A stretch of DNA of 64,000 bases, taken from contig NZ_JAUFPW010000035.1 of NCBI RefSeq assembly GCF_030409415.1, positions 124,001 through 188,000 on the forward strand, given 5' to 3'. A model generated the notes under the pieces. The model was not told where the DNA came from. It worked only from the letters and a program-made list of their open reading frames with translations, and did not search any database. Shown here piece by piece: positions 15,335 through 24,039 of this stretch. Each line of letters begins with the position of its first letter. Positions within the stretch are counted from its first letter, which is position 1. Made by a program: the position numbers and the translations under genes. This DNA is from Pedobacter aquatilis (GTDB lineage Bacteria > Bacteroidota > Bacteroidia > Sphingobacteriales > Sphingobacteriaceae).

Positions 15335-17257
15335 ATGTATCAACTAACCATTATCCCATTGTTACATTACGTATTCAATCATCGAACTCAATTTCTGTTT
15401 TTGATAAAATCAAAAGCTATTGCCTATTTTATTTCATTTGTCTTTTTCACCTTAATCAGTGCTAAAATAAATGCTCAAATTCCACTTGCTATTGATGATG
15501 ATGCGCCGCATCAGATTTTTACTTACAATCAAATAGATATACTTGAGGATAAATCAGGGAAGTTAAATCTTAAAGAAGTACTTAGTCATGAAAATCAAGC
15601 ATTATTTAAGCCGAGTTTGAATAGAATACCAAAGAATGAAAATCATTCATCCACATATTGGTATCGGTTTAAAATTAATCATAATGCTTTATCCGCAAAT
15701 AGGTGGGTGCTCGAATTTTTTGACCAATCTATAGCTGATTTAACTCTTTACACCCCAAATGGTAAGCAAGATTATCAGTCTCATGTGTTTGGTACAGGTT
15801 ATAATTTTAGTAAAAGGGTATATCAACATAAAAATTTCACTTTCGATTTGATCAATAAAGCAGACGTTCAGCTTACTTATTATGTAAGAATTAAATCTCC
15901 ACATTCTGTAAGTGCCATTATTGTGCTAAGAGATTTGCATTGGTTTGTGGGTTATGCCCTGGGCGAATATTTTATTTTCGGTCTTTTCTATGGAATGATT
16001 ATCGTGTTTTGCCTATATAATTTACTAATGTATTTTGCGATTAAAGGAAAGCAATATCTTTTTTATGTGCTTTATAATCTAAGCATCGGACTTTATGAAA
16101 TGTGTAATGATGGAATCGCATTTCAATATCTTTGGCCAAATTTTCCGCTATTAAATATTTATGGTTTTGGTGTTGCCTTGTTTTTAAGCAGCATTTTTGG
16201 GATGCTTTTCACCTTAAACTTTCTATTTATAAAAGCAAAATCTCCAGCCTATTATAAGGTAATTGTTGCTTTAATAGTTCTTCGAAGCTTATTTTTTATT
16301 GCTTGCTTATTTTACACCCCGCTATTTAATTTTAAAATAGTCGAATTTATTCCACTTTTAGTGGTATTTATGGCAGGTTTTGATGTATACAGGAAGGGGT
16401 ACAAGCCTGCACTTTTTTTGATAATTGGCTACGGTTTCCTTGTTGCAGGCTTCAGCATAAAAATTTTGCTGCTTTTAAAGTGGCTACCTTATGGGCCGTT
16501 AGTTTACTACAGCCTGAGTATTTGCTTCGTTATAGAAATGGTAATAGTGTCTTTCGCCATTGGAAATAGTATCAGAACGCTTCGTAAAAAGAAAAGCGGG
16601 GCACAAAAAAGAGTTATTGAACAATTGAGGTTAAATGATAAACTTAATCAAACACTCAATGCCGAATTATCAATACTTGTAGAGCAGCGTACAGAAGAAA
16701 TTCAAACCAAAGCACAAATTATTGAACAACAGAATCTGGAAATTTCTTTAATGAATTCTATGTTGAAAAAGGATAATAACGAACTTAACCTAAACATAAC
16801 CCGAGCTACAAAAGCAAGGTTGAGTTCGAAAATGGTGGAATTTGAAGAGTTTAGCAGAATTTATCCTGATAAGGAACATTGTTATAAATATATTGCCGAA
16901 TTAAAGTGGTCTGGTGGTTATTGCTGCAAACGTTGTACAAACCAACATTTTTTAACTGGCCAAACTATTTACAGCAGGAGATGTACCAAATGTGGCTATG
17001 ATGAATCTGTAACGGCAAATACATTATTTCAAAACAGCAGAATTCCTATCAATAAAGCTTTGTACATGCTGTTTCTGGTTTGTAGCTCAAAGGGAACAAT
17101 ATCTTCCTACAAACTTTCCCAATTACTTTCTATTAGGCAAAGCACGTGCTGGACTTACAATTCTAAAATGCAAAAGTTGTTCAACCTTAAAAAGGATGAG
17201 ATAAAAAAAGCAGGTGAAGAAGGATGGAGCAAATTGCTGCTAACAGAACCTATTTAA
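15335..17257 (+). CDS. 7TMR-DISM membrane receptor fused to an IS1595-type transposase zinc-ribbon/HTH domain
   Basis: The 640-residue protein is a chimera. Residues 1-48 form a signal or anchor segment ending near KINAQ. Residues ~50-205 resemble the extracellular DISMED2 sensory domain (STYWYRFKI, WVLEFFDQSIADLTLYTP, YYVRIKS). Residues ~210-415 hold about seven hydrophobic helices of the 7TMR-DISM type. A coiled coil (about 425-495) follows. The C-terminus (499-640) is a zinc ribbon with Cys531-x2-Cys534 and Cys550-x2-Cys553, then a helical segment (ANTLFQNSRIPINKALYMLF, SYKLSQLLSIRQSTCW), the arrangement of the DNA-recognition part of IS1595-family transposases. The DDE catalytic domain is absent. 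7TMR-DISM proteins normally end in kinase, cyclase or similar outputs. The frame is uninterrupted, so this is likely a working membrane-bound DNA-binding receptor. It lies 236 bases upstream of susC. Confidence 0.82.
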   Translation: MYQLTIIPLLHYVFNHRTQFLFLIKSKAIAYFISFVFFTLISAKINAQIPLAIDDDAPHQIFTYNQIDILEDKSGKLNLKEVLSHENQALFKPSLNRIPKNENHSSTYWYRFKINHNALSANRWVLEFFDQSIADLTLYTPNGKQDYQSHVFGTGYNFSKRVYQHKNFTFDLINKADVQLTYYVRIKSPHSVSAIIVLRDLHWFVGYALGEYFIFGLFYGMIIVFCLYNLLMYFAIKGKQYLFYVLYNLSIGLYEMCNDGIAFQYLWPNFPLLNIYGFGVALFLSSIFGMLFTLNFLFIKAKSPAYYKVIVALIVLRSLFFIACLFYTPLFNFKIVEFIPLLVVFMAGFDVYRKGYKPALFLIIGYGFLVAGFSIKILLLLKWLPYGPLVYYSLSICFVIEMVIVSFAIGNSIRTLRKKKSGAQKRVIEQLRLNDKLNQTLNAELSILVEQRTEEIQTKAQIIEQQNLEISLMNSMLKKDNNELNLNITRATKARLSSKMVEFEEFSRIYPDKEHCYKYIAELKWSGGYCCKRCTNQHFLTGQTIYSRRCTKCGYDESVTANTLFQNSRIPINKALYMLFLVCSSKGTISSYKLSQLLSIRQSTCWTYNSKMQKLFNLKKDEIKKAGEEGWSKLLLTEPI

Positions 17258-17435
17258 CTAATGTTTTAGATATTTTTTCAGAAAAAAATAAATGTTTTTA
17301 AAGCGTATTAGTGATTATTTCACAATACGCTTTAATTGTATAGTTTGCATATATTCCATTATTTATCATTGCGGTTGAAACGTATTGCTTAGATTTATAA
17401 CTGTCTATTTAACAGTTAGTTATGAGTTATTTTTC

Positions 17436-17466
17436 TTGCTATTTGTTTTCAAATAGAATAGGTTTG
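17436..17466 (+). promoter_or_regulatory. Candidate Bacteroidota-type promoter for susC
   Basis: TAGGTTTG (17459-17466) matches the phylum's -7 consensus TAnnTTTG exactly. A TTG (17436-17438) lies 20 bases upstream, in the place of the -33 box. Transcription would start about 20 bases before the susC ATG at 17494. Two small inverted repeats (17399-17417 and 17439-17456) lie over and just upstream of it. Confidence 0.4.
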
Positions 17467-17493
17467 TGATTATAAATTTCTAAACCAAATAAT

Positions 17494-20400
17494 ATGAGAA
17501 AACAAATTACGCTACTTTTTAGCCTGGTTTGTTTTATGTTTTCGCTGGGGTATGCACAGCAGCTAAACATAAAAGGAACAATCAGGGACAAATCAGGAGC
17601 CGCCGTACCAGGGGTTTCCGTAAAAGTTAAAAATGCATCTTCAGGTGTATCTTCCGGTGGCGATGGTGAATATACCATATCAGCTGCTCCGCAGGCAATA
17701 CTAATATTTTCTGCCGTTGGTTATGCAAGTCAGGAAATTCCGGTTAACAGGCGTACAACTTTAAATGTAACATTAGCTGAAGAATCTCAGGATTTGACAG
17801 ATGTTGTTGTAATTGGATACGGAACGACAACCAAAAGAGATGCAACCGGTGCCATTTCAAGTGTAAAGGCAACCCAACTTGAAAATGAAAATCCACAGAG
17901 TTTATCTGATGTGCTGAGAGGCAATGTGCCGGGTTTATCGGTTGGTTTAAGCTCTAGTGCAAAGGGCGGTGGAGATTTCCTTGTTAGGGGAAAATCAACA
18001 CTTTCTGCAGGTAGTTCGCCACTTATTGTTTTAGATGGCGTTATTTACAATGGACAACTGGCCGATATTAATCCAAATGATATTGAATCTGTAGATGTTT
18101 TAAAGGATGCCAGTTCTTTGGCAGTTTACGGTGCTAAAGCGGCCACAGGCGTTATTGCCGTAACCACCAAAAAAGGTAGGGGAGATATGCCAACAATTAC
18201 CATAAATACCAATGCAGGTTTTGCCGAACTCGCCAAAAATATGCGTCCATATCAAGGGGAAGACTTTTTGAATTGGAGAGCAGATGTAATGAGGAGTGGC
18301 GCAATAACACCAGAATATTTATATAACGACCCAAGAAATTTGCCAACAGGCGTTTCCATCACACAATGGCTAAATGGACAAACCGGCGATCCGGTTGATT
18401 TATGGCTAAACAGACTTGGATTGGTTGCAAACGAAAAGGCAAACTATTTGGCTGGTAAAACCGAAAACTGGTATGATGATATCTTCAGAAAAGGCTTTCG
18501 TCAGGATCATACGCTTAGCCTTAGCGGGCGTAAACAGGAGGTTAACTATTATATGTCTTTAAATTATCAGAAAAACCAAAATCTGATAGAAGGTGGAGAG
18601 TACACGGCAATTCGTGGTCGTGTAAACCTGGAAGCAGAAGCAGCTAAGTTTCTGACTTTAGGCTTAAATCTTCAGTTTGCAGACCGGGATGAAGCACGCA
18701 CAGGAGATGGTAGCTTAGAAGCCGATTGGAATCAGCTAACTAACCTATCTCCCTATGGCGACAGGTACCTACCTAATGGAGAATTACGTAGAATTCCTAC
18801 TGATGACAGTGGGTTGAATGCAAGAAATCCATTCCTCGCAATGACGTACAATGAAAGGATGAATAAGCAAAACACAATTTTTGCAAGTCTTTATGGTAAA
18901 GTAAAATTACCATTTGGCATCACTTATCAGCTCAATTTTAGTCCGGGTTTAGATTTTTACAGAACTTTTGATTACCGTTCTTCCAGAAACCCTGATGTGG
19001 TTACACCAGGTGGTTCGGCTAGTCGTTCTAACGAAACCCGTTACAATTGGCAAATTGATAACCTCGTTAAATGGAATAAAACATTTGCAAGTATTCACAA
19101 TGTGGATGTAACCTTACTTGCCAATGCAGAAAAATATCAAACCTGGTGGACACAGGCAGCAAATGAAGGTTTTGTGCCTGGCGATGTGTTGAGCTACCAT
19201 AATTTATCAAGCGGTATTAAACCAACAACAAATAGTGAAGATAAGGTTTATACTGGTGATGCATTGATGGCAAGATTAAATTACACCCTTTTGCAACGTT
19301 ATATTTTAACACTTTCCGCCAGAAGAGATGGTTACTCTGTATTTGGCTTTAACTTCAAAAGAGCAACATTTCCTGCTGCAGCTTTTGCCTGGGTATTTAC
19401 CGATGAATCTTTTATGAAAGGCCAGAAATGGCTAGGTTATGGTAAACTTCGTGTTTCGTATGGCATAAATGGAAACCGTGATTTACGTAATCCAGATAAC
19501 GGAACAGTTGACCCATATGCGGCGCTTGCACAATTAGCAAGTGGTAAATATCAAACCGTAACGCCAAGTGGTGTAGCATCCGATGTAAATACGGTACAAA
19601 TTGGAAGTAAAATGGCAAACTCTAATTTGAAATGGGAAGAAACAACTGCATTAAACTTTGGATTAGATTTTTCAATTTTCAATGATAGAATAACCGGATC
19701 TATTGATGGTTTTACTAAAAAGACAAGCGATTTGTTGGTAAGACAAACTTTACCAAATGTTAGTGGCTATTCTACCGTTTATTCCAACCTTGCCCGTATT
19801 AATAATAAAGGAGGTGAATTTAACCTAACCACTAAAAACTTAACCGAAGGAAACATAAAATGGACCACCAACTTTAACGTTTCATTCAATCGGAATAAAA
19901 TCATTGCACTTGCACTTCCAACCGATGATCCGGGTAATGGATGGTTTATTGGAAAGGATATCGACATCATCTGGGATTATAACGTTCAGGGTGTATGGCA
20001 AACAAATGAAATGGCAGAGGCAGCTAAATTTACCAGAGCAGCAATTAAAGCCGGAGATTTTAAATTAGAAGATGTAAATGGAGATTATAACTATTCTGAT
20101 GCGGACAAGAAATTTTTGGGTTACCGTACACCCCGATATTTTCTGGCGATGAGGAACGAATTTAACATCTTTAAAAACTTCGATTTTTCATTTCAATTGC
20201 TTTCAAATTGGGGGCAATTAAAACAATACAATCAGGCTAAAAACCAACCGGGTAGTGTAGGTTTTGCAAGAGCTTCATCTTATGTTTTACCTTATTGGAC
20301 ACCAAACAACCCAATTAATGATTACGCAAGGCTAAATTCAGGTTCAAGCGGTACAAGCTACAATCTTTATTGGGATAATTCCTTTATCCGCCTAAATACT

Positions 20401-20580
20401 GTTGCACTTTCTTATTCAGTTCCTCAAAATTTGCTGGGTAAACTTAGGGTTAAAACGGCCAAAATTTATGCAAACGTAACCAATGCTGGTTATTATGCTC
20501 CTCAATGGACTTTCTGGGACCCTCAGAACAATGGGCCAACACCGAGATTTTATACTTTAGGCCTCAATGTTACATTATAA
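17494..20580 (+). CDS. SusC/RagA family TonB-dependent outer-membrane transporter
   Basis: The 1028-residue protein has a signal peptide (ending near GYAQ, residue 22), a CarboxypepD_reg-like beta-sandwich (about 25-100; GTIRDKSGAAVPGVSVKVKN), a TonB plug (about 110-235; VVVIGYGTTTKRDATGAISS and PLIVLDGVIYNGQ) and a long beta-barrel. The C-terminus ends in the aromatic-rich outer-membrane pattern RFYTLGLNVTL. It lacks the N-terminal STN domain, so it is not the FecR/sigma-signalling type. It imports oligosaccharides using TonB energy and pairs with the SusD encoded 12 bases downstream. Downstream lyase and GH88 genes suggest an acidic, uronate-containing glycan. The receptor gene at 15335 is a possible regulator by position. 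Confidence 0.95.
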   Translation: MRKQITLLFSLVCFMFSLGYAQQLNIKGTIRDKSGAAVPGVSVKVKNASSGVSSGGDGEYTISAAPQAILIFSAVGYASQEIPVNRRTTLNVTLAEESQDLTDVVVIGYGTTTKRDATGAISSVKATQLENENPQSLSDVLRGNVPGLSVGLSSSAKGGGDFLVRGKSTLSAGSSPLIVLDGVIYNGQLADINPNDIESVDVLKDASSLAVYGAKAATGVIAVTTKKGRGDMPTITINTNAGFAELAKNMRPYQGEDFLNWRADVMRSGAITPEYLYNDPRNLPTGVSITQWLNGQTGDPVDLWLNRLGLVANEKANYLAGKTENWYDDIFRKGFRQDHTLSLSGRKQEVNYYMSLNYQKNQNLIEGGEYTAIRGRVNLEAEAAKFLTLGLNLQFADRDEARTGDGSLEADWNQLTNLSPYGDRYLPNGELRRIPTDDSGLNARNPFLAMTYNERMNKQNTIFASLYGKVKLPFGITYQLNFSPGLDFYRTFDYRSSRNPDVVTPGGSASRSNETRYNWQIDNLVKWNKTFASIHNVDVTLLANAEKYQTWWTQAANEGFVPGDVLSYHNLSSGIKPTTNSEDKVYTGDALMARLNYTLLQRYILTLSARRDGYSVFGFNFKRATFPAAAFAWVFTDESFMKGQKWLGYGKLRVSYGINGNRDLRNPDNGTVDPYAALAQLASGKYQTVTPSGVASDVNTVQIGSKMANSNLKWEETTALNFGLDFSIFNDRITGSIDGFTKKTSDLLVRQTLPNVSGYSTVYSNLARINNKGGEFNLTTKNLTEGNIKWTTNFNVSFNRNKIIALALPTDDPGNGWFIGKDIDIIWDYNVQGVWQTNEMAEAAKFTRAAIKAGDFKLEDVNGDYNYSDADKKFLGYRTPRYFLAMRNEFNIFKNFDFSFQLLSNWGQLKQYNQAKNQPGSVGFARASSYVLPYWTPNNPINDYARLNSGSSGTSYNLYWDNSFIRLNTVALSYSVPQNLLGKLRVKTAKIYANVTNAGYYAPQWTFWDPQNNGPTPRFYTLGLNVTL

Positions 20581-20591
20581 GCATTACGAAA

Positions 20592-22466
20592 ATGAAAAAA
20601 TTAAACAAAAATATATTAGTATTTCTAGGATTTATTGGGCTAATTACAACAGCTGGCTGCAAAAAAACTTATTTAGATTCTGAGCAACTGTCTGCTTATG
20701 CTCCTGAAAATCTAAACAGTTTGGTTGCAATGAAGGCCGCATTAAACGGATTAGGATTGGCAACCAGAAGGGAGTTCTTCGGCGATTCGGCCCCCATGTT
20801 AACTGAATCAATTTTTTCTGATGTGGCTGTTGAAGGTACCACAGATAAAAATACACCTGCACAAGATTTAGTTTCCAGAATTACGCCTGATGCAAATTTG
20901 AATAGTGATGATTTTAATAAAATAGGATGGTATTGGGACAATGAATTCATCGCTGTTAGGCAAGCAAATACCATAATTTCTAATATTGATAAGCCAACTT
21001 ATTCATCTGAAGCAGAAAAAAATCTAATTCTGGGTTCAGCGCTTTTTTATCGAGCTTACAACTACTATAGATTAGTTCATCAGTTTGGAGATGTGCCATT
21101 ATTGTTAAAGGATTTGGATTCGCCAAGGGCTGATTTTTATTCTACCAAACGGGAGGTAATTTTGGCCAAACTTAAAGCAGATTTAGAATTTGCCCAGAAT
21201 TGGGTAACTGATGGCGGTAATAAAGGCGATGTAAGCAAAGGCGCAGTTAGTCATTTATTAACAAAAGTTAACCTGGCTTTAGCCAATTTTGATGATGCAA
21301 TTACTTCTGCAAATAATGTAATAAATGGCGGGAGATATGGAATTATGACCACTCGTTTTGGTAGTACAGCAGCCGATGCGACAAAGAATGTAGTTTGGGA
21401 TTTACATCGGATGGATAATAAATCTTTAGCCGCTAACAGAGAAGCCCTTTTCTTGGTTATTGATAGGGAAAATTTTGTTGGTTTCACAGCAAACGGTTCT
21501 CAATTAATGAGAAATACAGTGCCAGCCTGGCATTTCGCAAATGTAAAAACGCCTTCTGGAGCAACCGCAATTGTTGATGCGGTAACAGCGGAAATTCCTT
21601 TAACTAGAATGTATGGTAGAGGTATTGGCCGTTACAGAGGTACGCCTTACTCAACAAAATACATTTGGACTGATAATACAGATTATCGCCATGCAAAAGG
21701 AATGTGGATGGATATGACCGATTTAGTTTACAATAATCCGGCACTTAAAACCTCTACAAACGCTGCAGATAGAGCACTTTACGGACAACCATTACAACAA
21801 TATTCATCATCAAATCTTTCTCAGAGATTTACAAACGGAGCGCTTGATACCATCAGACACTGGTTTGGATGGCCACATTACAAGGTATTTATCAACTCGA
21901 CTAACGCACTGGCTAACGATCCTTACTGGACTCCGCCACGCGGTACAAATACAGATTGGTATGTGTTTCGCCTTGCCGAAACTTATTTGCTTCGAGCCGA
22001 AGCTTACTACTGGAAAGGCGATTTAGGCCTTGCTATGGCTGATTTAAATGTGGTGAGGGCGAGGGCAAATGCAACGCTATTTACAAATGCCAGCCAAATT
22101 AATATCGGAACAATACTCGATGAAAGAGCAAGGGAGCTTTATTGGGAAGAACCACGTAAAACAGAGTTAACCAGAATTGCTTACATTTTTGCACAAACCG
22201 GAAAAGCGGCATATAATGGTAAAAGTTATAATATGGCAACTTTCTCTGATAATAATTTTATGTACGATAGAATAATAGAGAAAAATGATTTTTACAAAAA
22301 TCAGGTACCAACATTACAGGGTGTAAATTATAAAATAGCACCTTTTCATGTGTTATGGCCTATTCCTGCAAGTGCACAAAGGTTTAATACCGAAGGTAGA
22401 ATAAATCAGAATAAAGGATATGCAGGTTTTGAGCAAAATGTTCCGGCGCTTGATAAGTTACCTTAA
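20592..22466 (+). CDS. RagB/SusD family outer-membrane lipoprotein
   Basis: From the ATG at 20592 the product has 624 residues; the in-frame upstream codons overlap the susC end and are not needed. The lipobox ends TTAGC, so Cys23 is lipidated. Helical TPR-like segments typical of SusD follow: LILGSALFYRAYNYYRLVHQ, then FGDVPLLLKDLDSPRADF, and near the end YVFRLAETYLLRAEAYYWKG with ILDERARELYWEEPRKTEL. It is a surface glycan-binding lid for the SusC encoded immediately upstream. A strong terminator follows at 22520-22553. Confidence 0.95.
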   Translation: MKKLNKNILVFLGFIGLITTAGCKKTYLDSEQLSAYAPENLNSLVAMKAALNGLGLATRREFFGDSAPMLTESIFSDVAVEGTTDKNTPAQDLVSRITPDANLNSDDFNKIGWYWDNEFIAVRQANTIISNIDKPTYSSEAEKNLILGSALFYRAYNYYRLVHQFGDVPLLLKDLDSPRADFYSTKREVILAKLKADLEFAQNWVTDGGNKGDVSKGAVSHLLTKVNLALANFDDAITSANNVINGGRYGIMTTRFGSTAADATKNVVWDLHRMDNKSLAANREALFLVIDRENFVGFTANGSQLMRNTVPAWHFANVKTPSGATAIVDAVTAEIPLTRMYGRGIGRYRGTPYSTKYIWTDNTDYRHAKGMWMDMTDLVYNNPALKTSTNAADRALYGQPLQQYSSSNLSQRFTNGALDTIRHWFGWPHYKVFINSTNALANDPYWTPPRGTNTDWYVFRLAETYLLRAEAYYWKGDLGLAMADLNVVRARANATLFTNASQINIGTILDERARELYWEEPRKTELTRIAYIFAQTGKAAYNGKSYNMATFSDNNFMYDRIIEKNDFYKNQVPTLQGVNYKIAPFHVLWPIPASAQRFNTEGRINQNKGYAGFEQNVPALDKLP

Positions 22467-22519
22467 TAAAATTGAAGAAAAATAGCGTATGCTCATGCGA
22501 GCCATTGTTTAGTTGTTTA

Positions 22520-22553
22520 AGCAATCCCATAAAAATGGGATTGCTAATTTTTT
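22520..22553 (+). terminator. Rho-independent terminator after susD
   Basis: An 11-bp perfect stem (AGCAATCCCAT at 22520-22530, ATGGGATTGCT at 22535-22545) with loop AAAA is followed by a run of six T. It lies 53 bases past the susD stop and directly abuts the GH3 remnant, so the lyase and GH88 genes probably depend on read-through or another promoter. Confidence 0.85.
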
Positions 22554-22554
22554 G

Positions 22555-22820
22555 AATAATTCAAAAGTTATGGAAAAATATCTTGTCTTAAAAGATAAAG
22601 CTGCCTCTATGCGGAGGCCTTATAAGGAAACCAAAGGTTTACAATCGCTGATTTCGAAACCTGGAGAAGTAAGCAGATTACTTTTGAAATCGATAAAGAA
22701 AAGCTATCTTTCTTTAATTCAAAATTAGAAAGGATAACCGAAGCTGAGCAATATAAAGTAATGATTGGAACAGCATCAGATAACATTAAACTTTCATTAA
22801 ATTTTGTATTTGAAAATTAG
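22555..22820 (+). pseudogene. Remnant of a GH3 beta-glycosidase C-terminal domain, frameshifted
   Basis: Only the fibronectin III-like C-terminal domain of a family 3 glycoside hydrolase remains. In one frame (22555-22668) the DNA reads DKAASMRRPYKETKG...KPGE; in another frame (22671-22820) it continues KQITFEIDKEKLSFFNSKLE then YKVMIGTASDNIKL up to a stop. Together these give the family's end pattern (DK.AS..RP.KELKGF...KPGE.K.ITF.I....L.F......W..E.G...V.IGTSS..I.L). The frame changes at about 22668-22671, as if one base were lost (expected Glu-Ser-Lys-Gln). No catalytic (beta/alpha)8 domain lies upstream; the terminator and susD are there instead. The remnant suggests this locus once encoded a GH3 enzyme that was deleted. 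Confidence 0.8.
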
Positions 22821-22852
22821 CCAGATATAATTCAAATTTTAGGAATTATTTT

Positions 22853-24037
22853 ATGAGAAAAAATATTTTAATATACATTTTGATTCTGCTAGGGCTATCT
22901 TCAACAGGTTTCTCTGTAACTAAAAATCGGCAGACCGTTGCTGTAAAAAAAGTGGTTCAAAATGTTTTAAAAAAACAAATATTAGCAGATGCAGCCTGGG
23001 CAATGAAACAAAAGCCCATTACGGTTACCGCTCATTATTCTTCCAGAAGCGCAGGCGGAATACATGATTTTTTTTCTGAAGCGGATTATTTTTGGCCTGA
23101 CCCACAAAATCCTGATGGACCGTACATTAACAGAGATGGCATGACTAACCCTGATAATTTCATCGAACACCGAAAAGCCATGATTCGTTTTAGTAAAATT
23201 ATTGGCGCACTTTCGTCAGCTTATATTCTAACAGGAAAAGATATTTATATAAAGCATGCAGTTTCGCATTTAAAAGCATGGTTTGTTGATTCAAAAACCC
23301 TGATGAATCCAAGTTTACTTTTTGCACAAGCTGTTAAAGGTCGTTTTACGGGGCGCAATTATGGTATTATCGATACTATTCATTTAATGGAGGTAGCACA
23401 AGGAACATTAGTTATGGAAAAATCAAATGCTTTTGATAAGGAAACATTAACTACTGTAAAAAAATGGTTTTCTGACTATATCCTGTGGTTAAATACATCA
23501 AAGCCAGGCATACAAGAGAAAACAGTTAAAAATAATCATGCAACCTGCTGGGCAATGCAAGTAGCATCTTTTGCAAAATTATGTGGAGATGAAAACATGC
23601 TTGATTCTATTAGAAATAACTTTAGAAATAATTTGCTACCAAATCAAATGGCTGTAGATGGAAGCTTTCCACTTGAGATGGCTCGTACTAAACCTTATGG
23701 TTATGCTATTTTTAATTTGGATGCAATGACAATGCTTTGCCATATATTATCAACAGAAAAAGAAAACCTCTGGAAGTTTGAAACTTCAGATGGAAAATCA
23801 ATAAAAAAGGGGATAGAATTTTTATATCCCTTTATTACAGATAAAAGCAAATGGACATTAAAGCCAGATGTAATGTATTGGAACAATTGGCCAGTTGCAC
23901 AGCCGTTTCTTGTTTTCGGTGCAAAAGCGTATGGTGCACAAAACTGGCTTAAAACCTGGAAAAATTTAGATCATAAACCTCAGGTAGAAGAGGTTATCAG
24001 AAATATGCCTATCCGAAATCCCTTAATATGGTTATAA
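22853..24037 (+). CDS. Polysaccharide lyase of the alginate-lyase fold (PF05426-like; PL5/PL38-type)
   Basis: The 394-residue protein has a signal peptide (residues 1-21) and an all-helical (alpha/alpha) body. Recognisable segments are ADYFWPDPQNPDGPYINRDG, HLKAWFVDSKTLMNPSLLFA, YGIIDTIHLMEVAQG and KNNHATCWAMQVASF (Asn228-His229), which fit the alginate_lyase family PF05426. Such enzymes cleave uronic-acid polymers by beta-elimination, with Asn/His neutralising the carboxylate. The characterised substrates of this fold include polymannuronate (PL5) and, in PL38, glucuronan or mannuronan. Because the next gene is a GH88 unsaturated glucuronyl hydrolase, a glucuronate-containing polymer is more likely than alginate. 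The stop codon lies inside the next gene's upstream region (3 bases before its ATG), so the two genes are co-transcribed. Confidence 0.82.
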   Translation: MRKNILIYILILLGLSSTGFSVTKNRQTVAVKKVVQNVLKKQILADAAWAMKQKPITVTAHYSSRSAGGIHDFFSEADYFWPDPQNPDGPYINRDGMTNPDNFIEHRKAMIRFSKIIGALSSAYILTGKDIYIKHAVSHLKAWFVDSKTLMNPSLLFAQAVKGRFTGRNYGIIDTIHLMEVAQGTLVMEKSNAFDKETLTTVKKWFSDYILWLNTSKPGIQEKTVKNNHATCWAMQVASFAKLCGDENMLDSIRNNFRNNLLPNQMAVDGSFPLEMARTKPYGYAIFNLDAMTMLCHILSTEKENLWKFETSDGKSIKKGIEFLYPFITDKSKWTLKPDVMYWNNWPVAQPFLVFGAKAYGAQNWLKTWKNLDHKPQVEEVIRNMPIRNPLIWL

Positions 24038-24039
24038 TT

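Noticed and set aside
16829-17257. Possible stand-alone IS1595 insertion sequence
   Set aside because: The zinc-ribbon part is in frame with the receptor, there is no DDE catalytic domain, and I see no terminal inverted repeats or target duplication. It is a domain fusion, not a transposon copy.
22513-22728. Apparent 71-codon gene starting at a TTG
   Set aside because: It begins inside the terminator hairpin and changes from GH3-like to meaningless sequence after 22668. It is better explained as a frameshifted GH3 remnant.
22853-24037. Assignment as a true alginate lyase
   Set aside because: The fold fits, but the GH88 partner and the lack of other alginate genes argue against alginate as the natural substrate, so the call is left at fold level.
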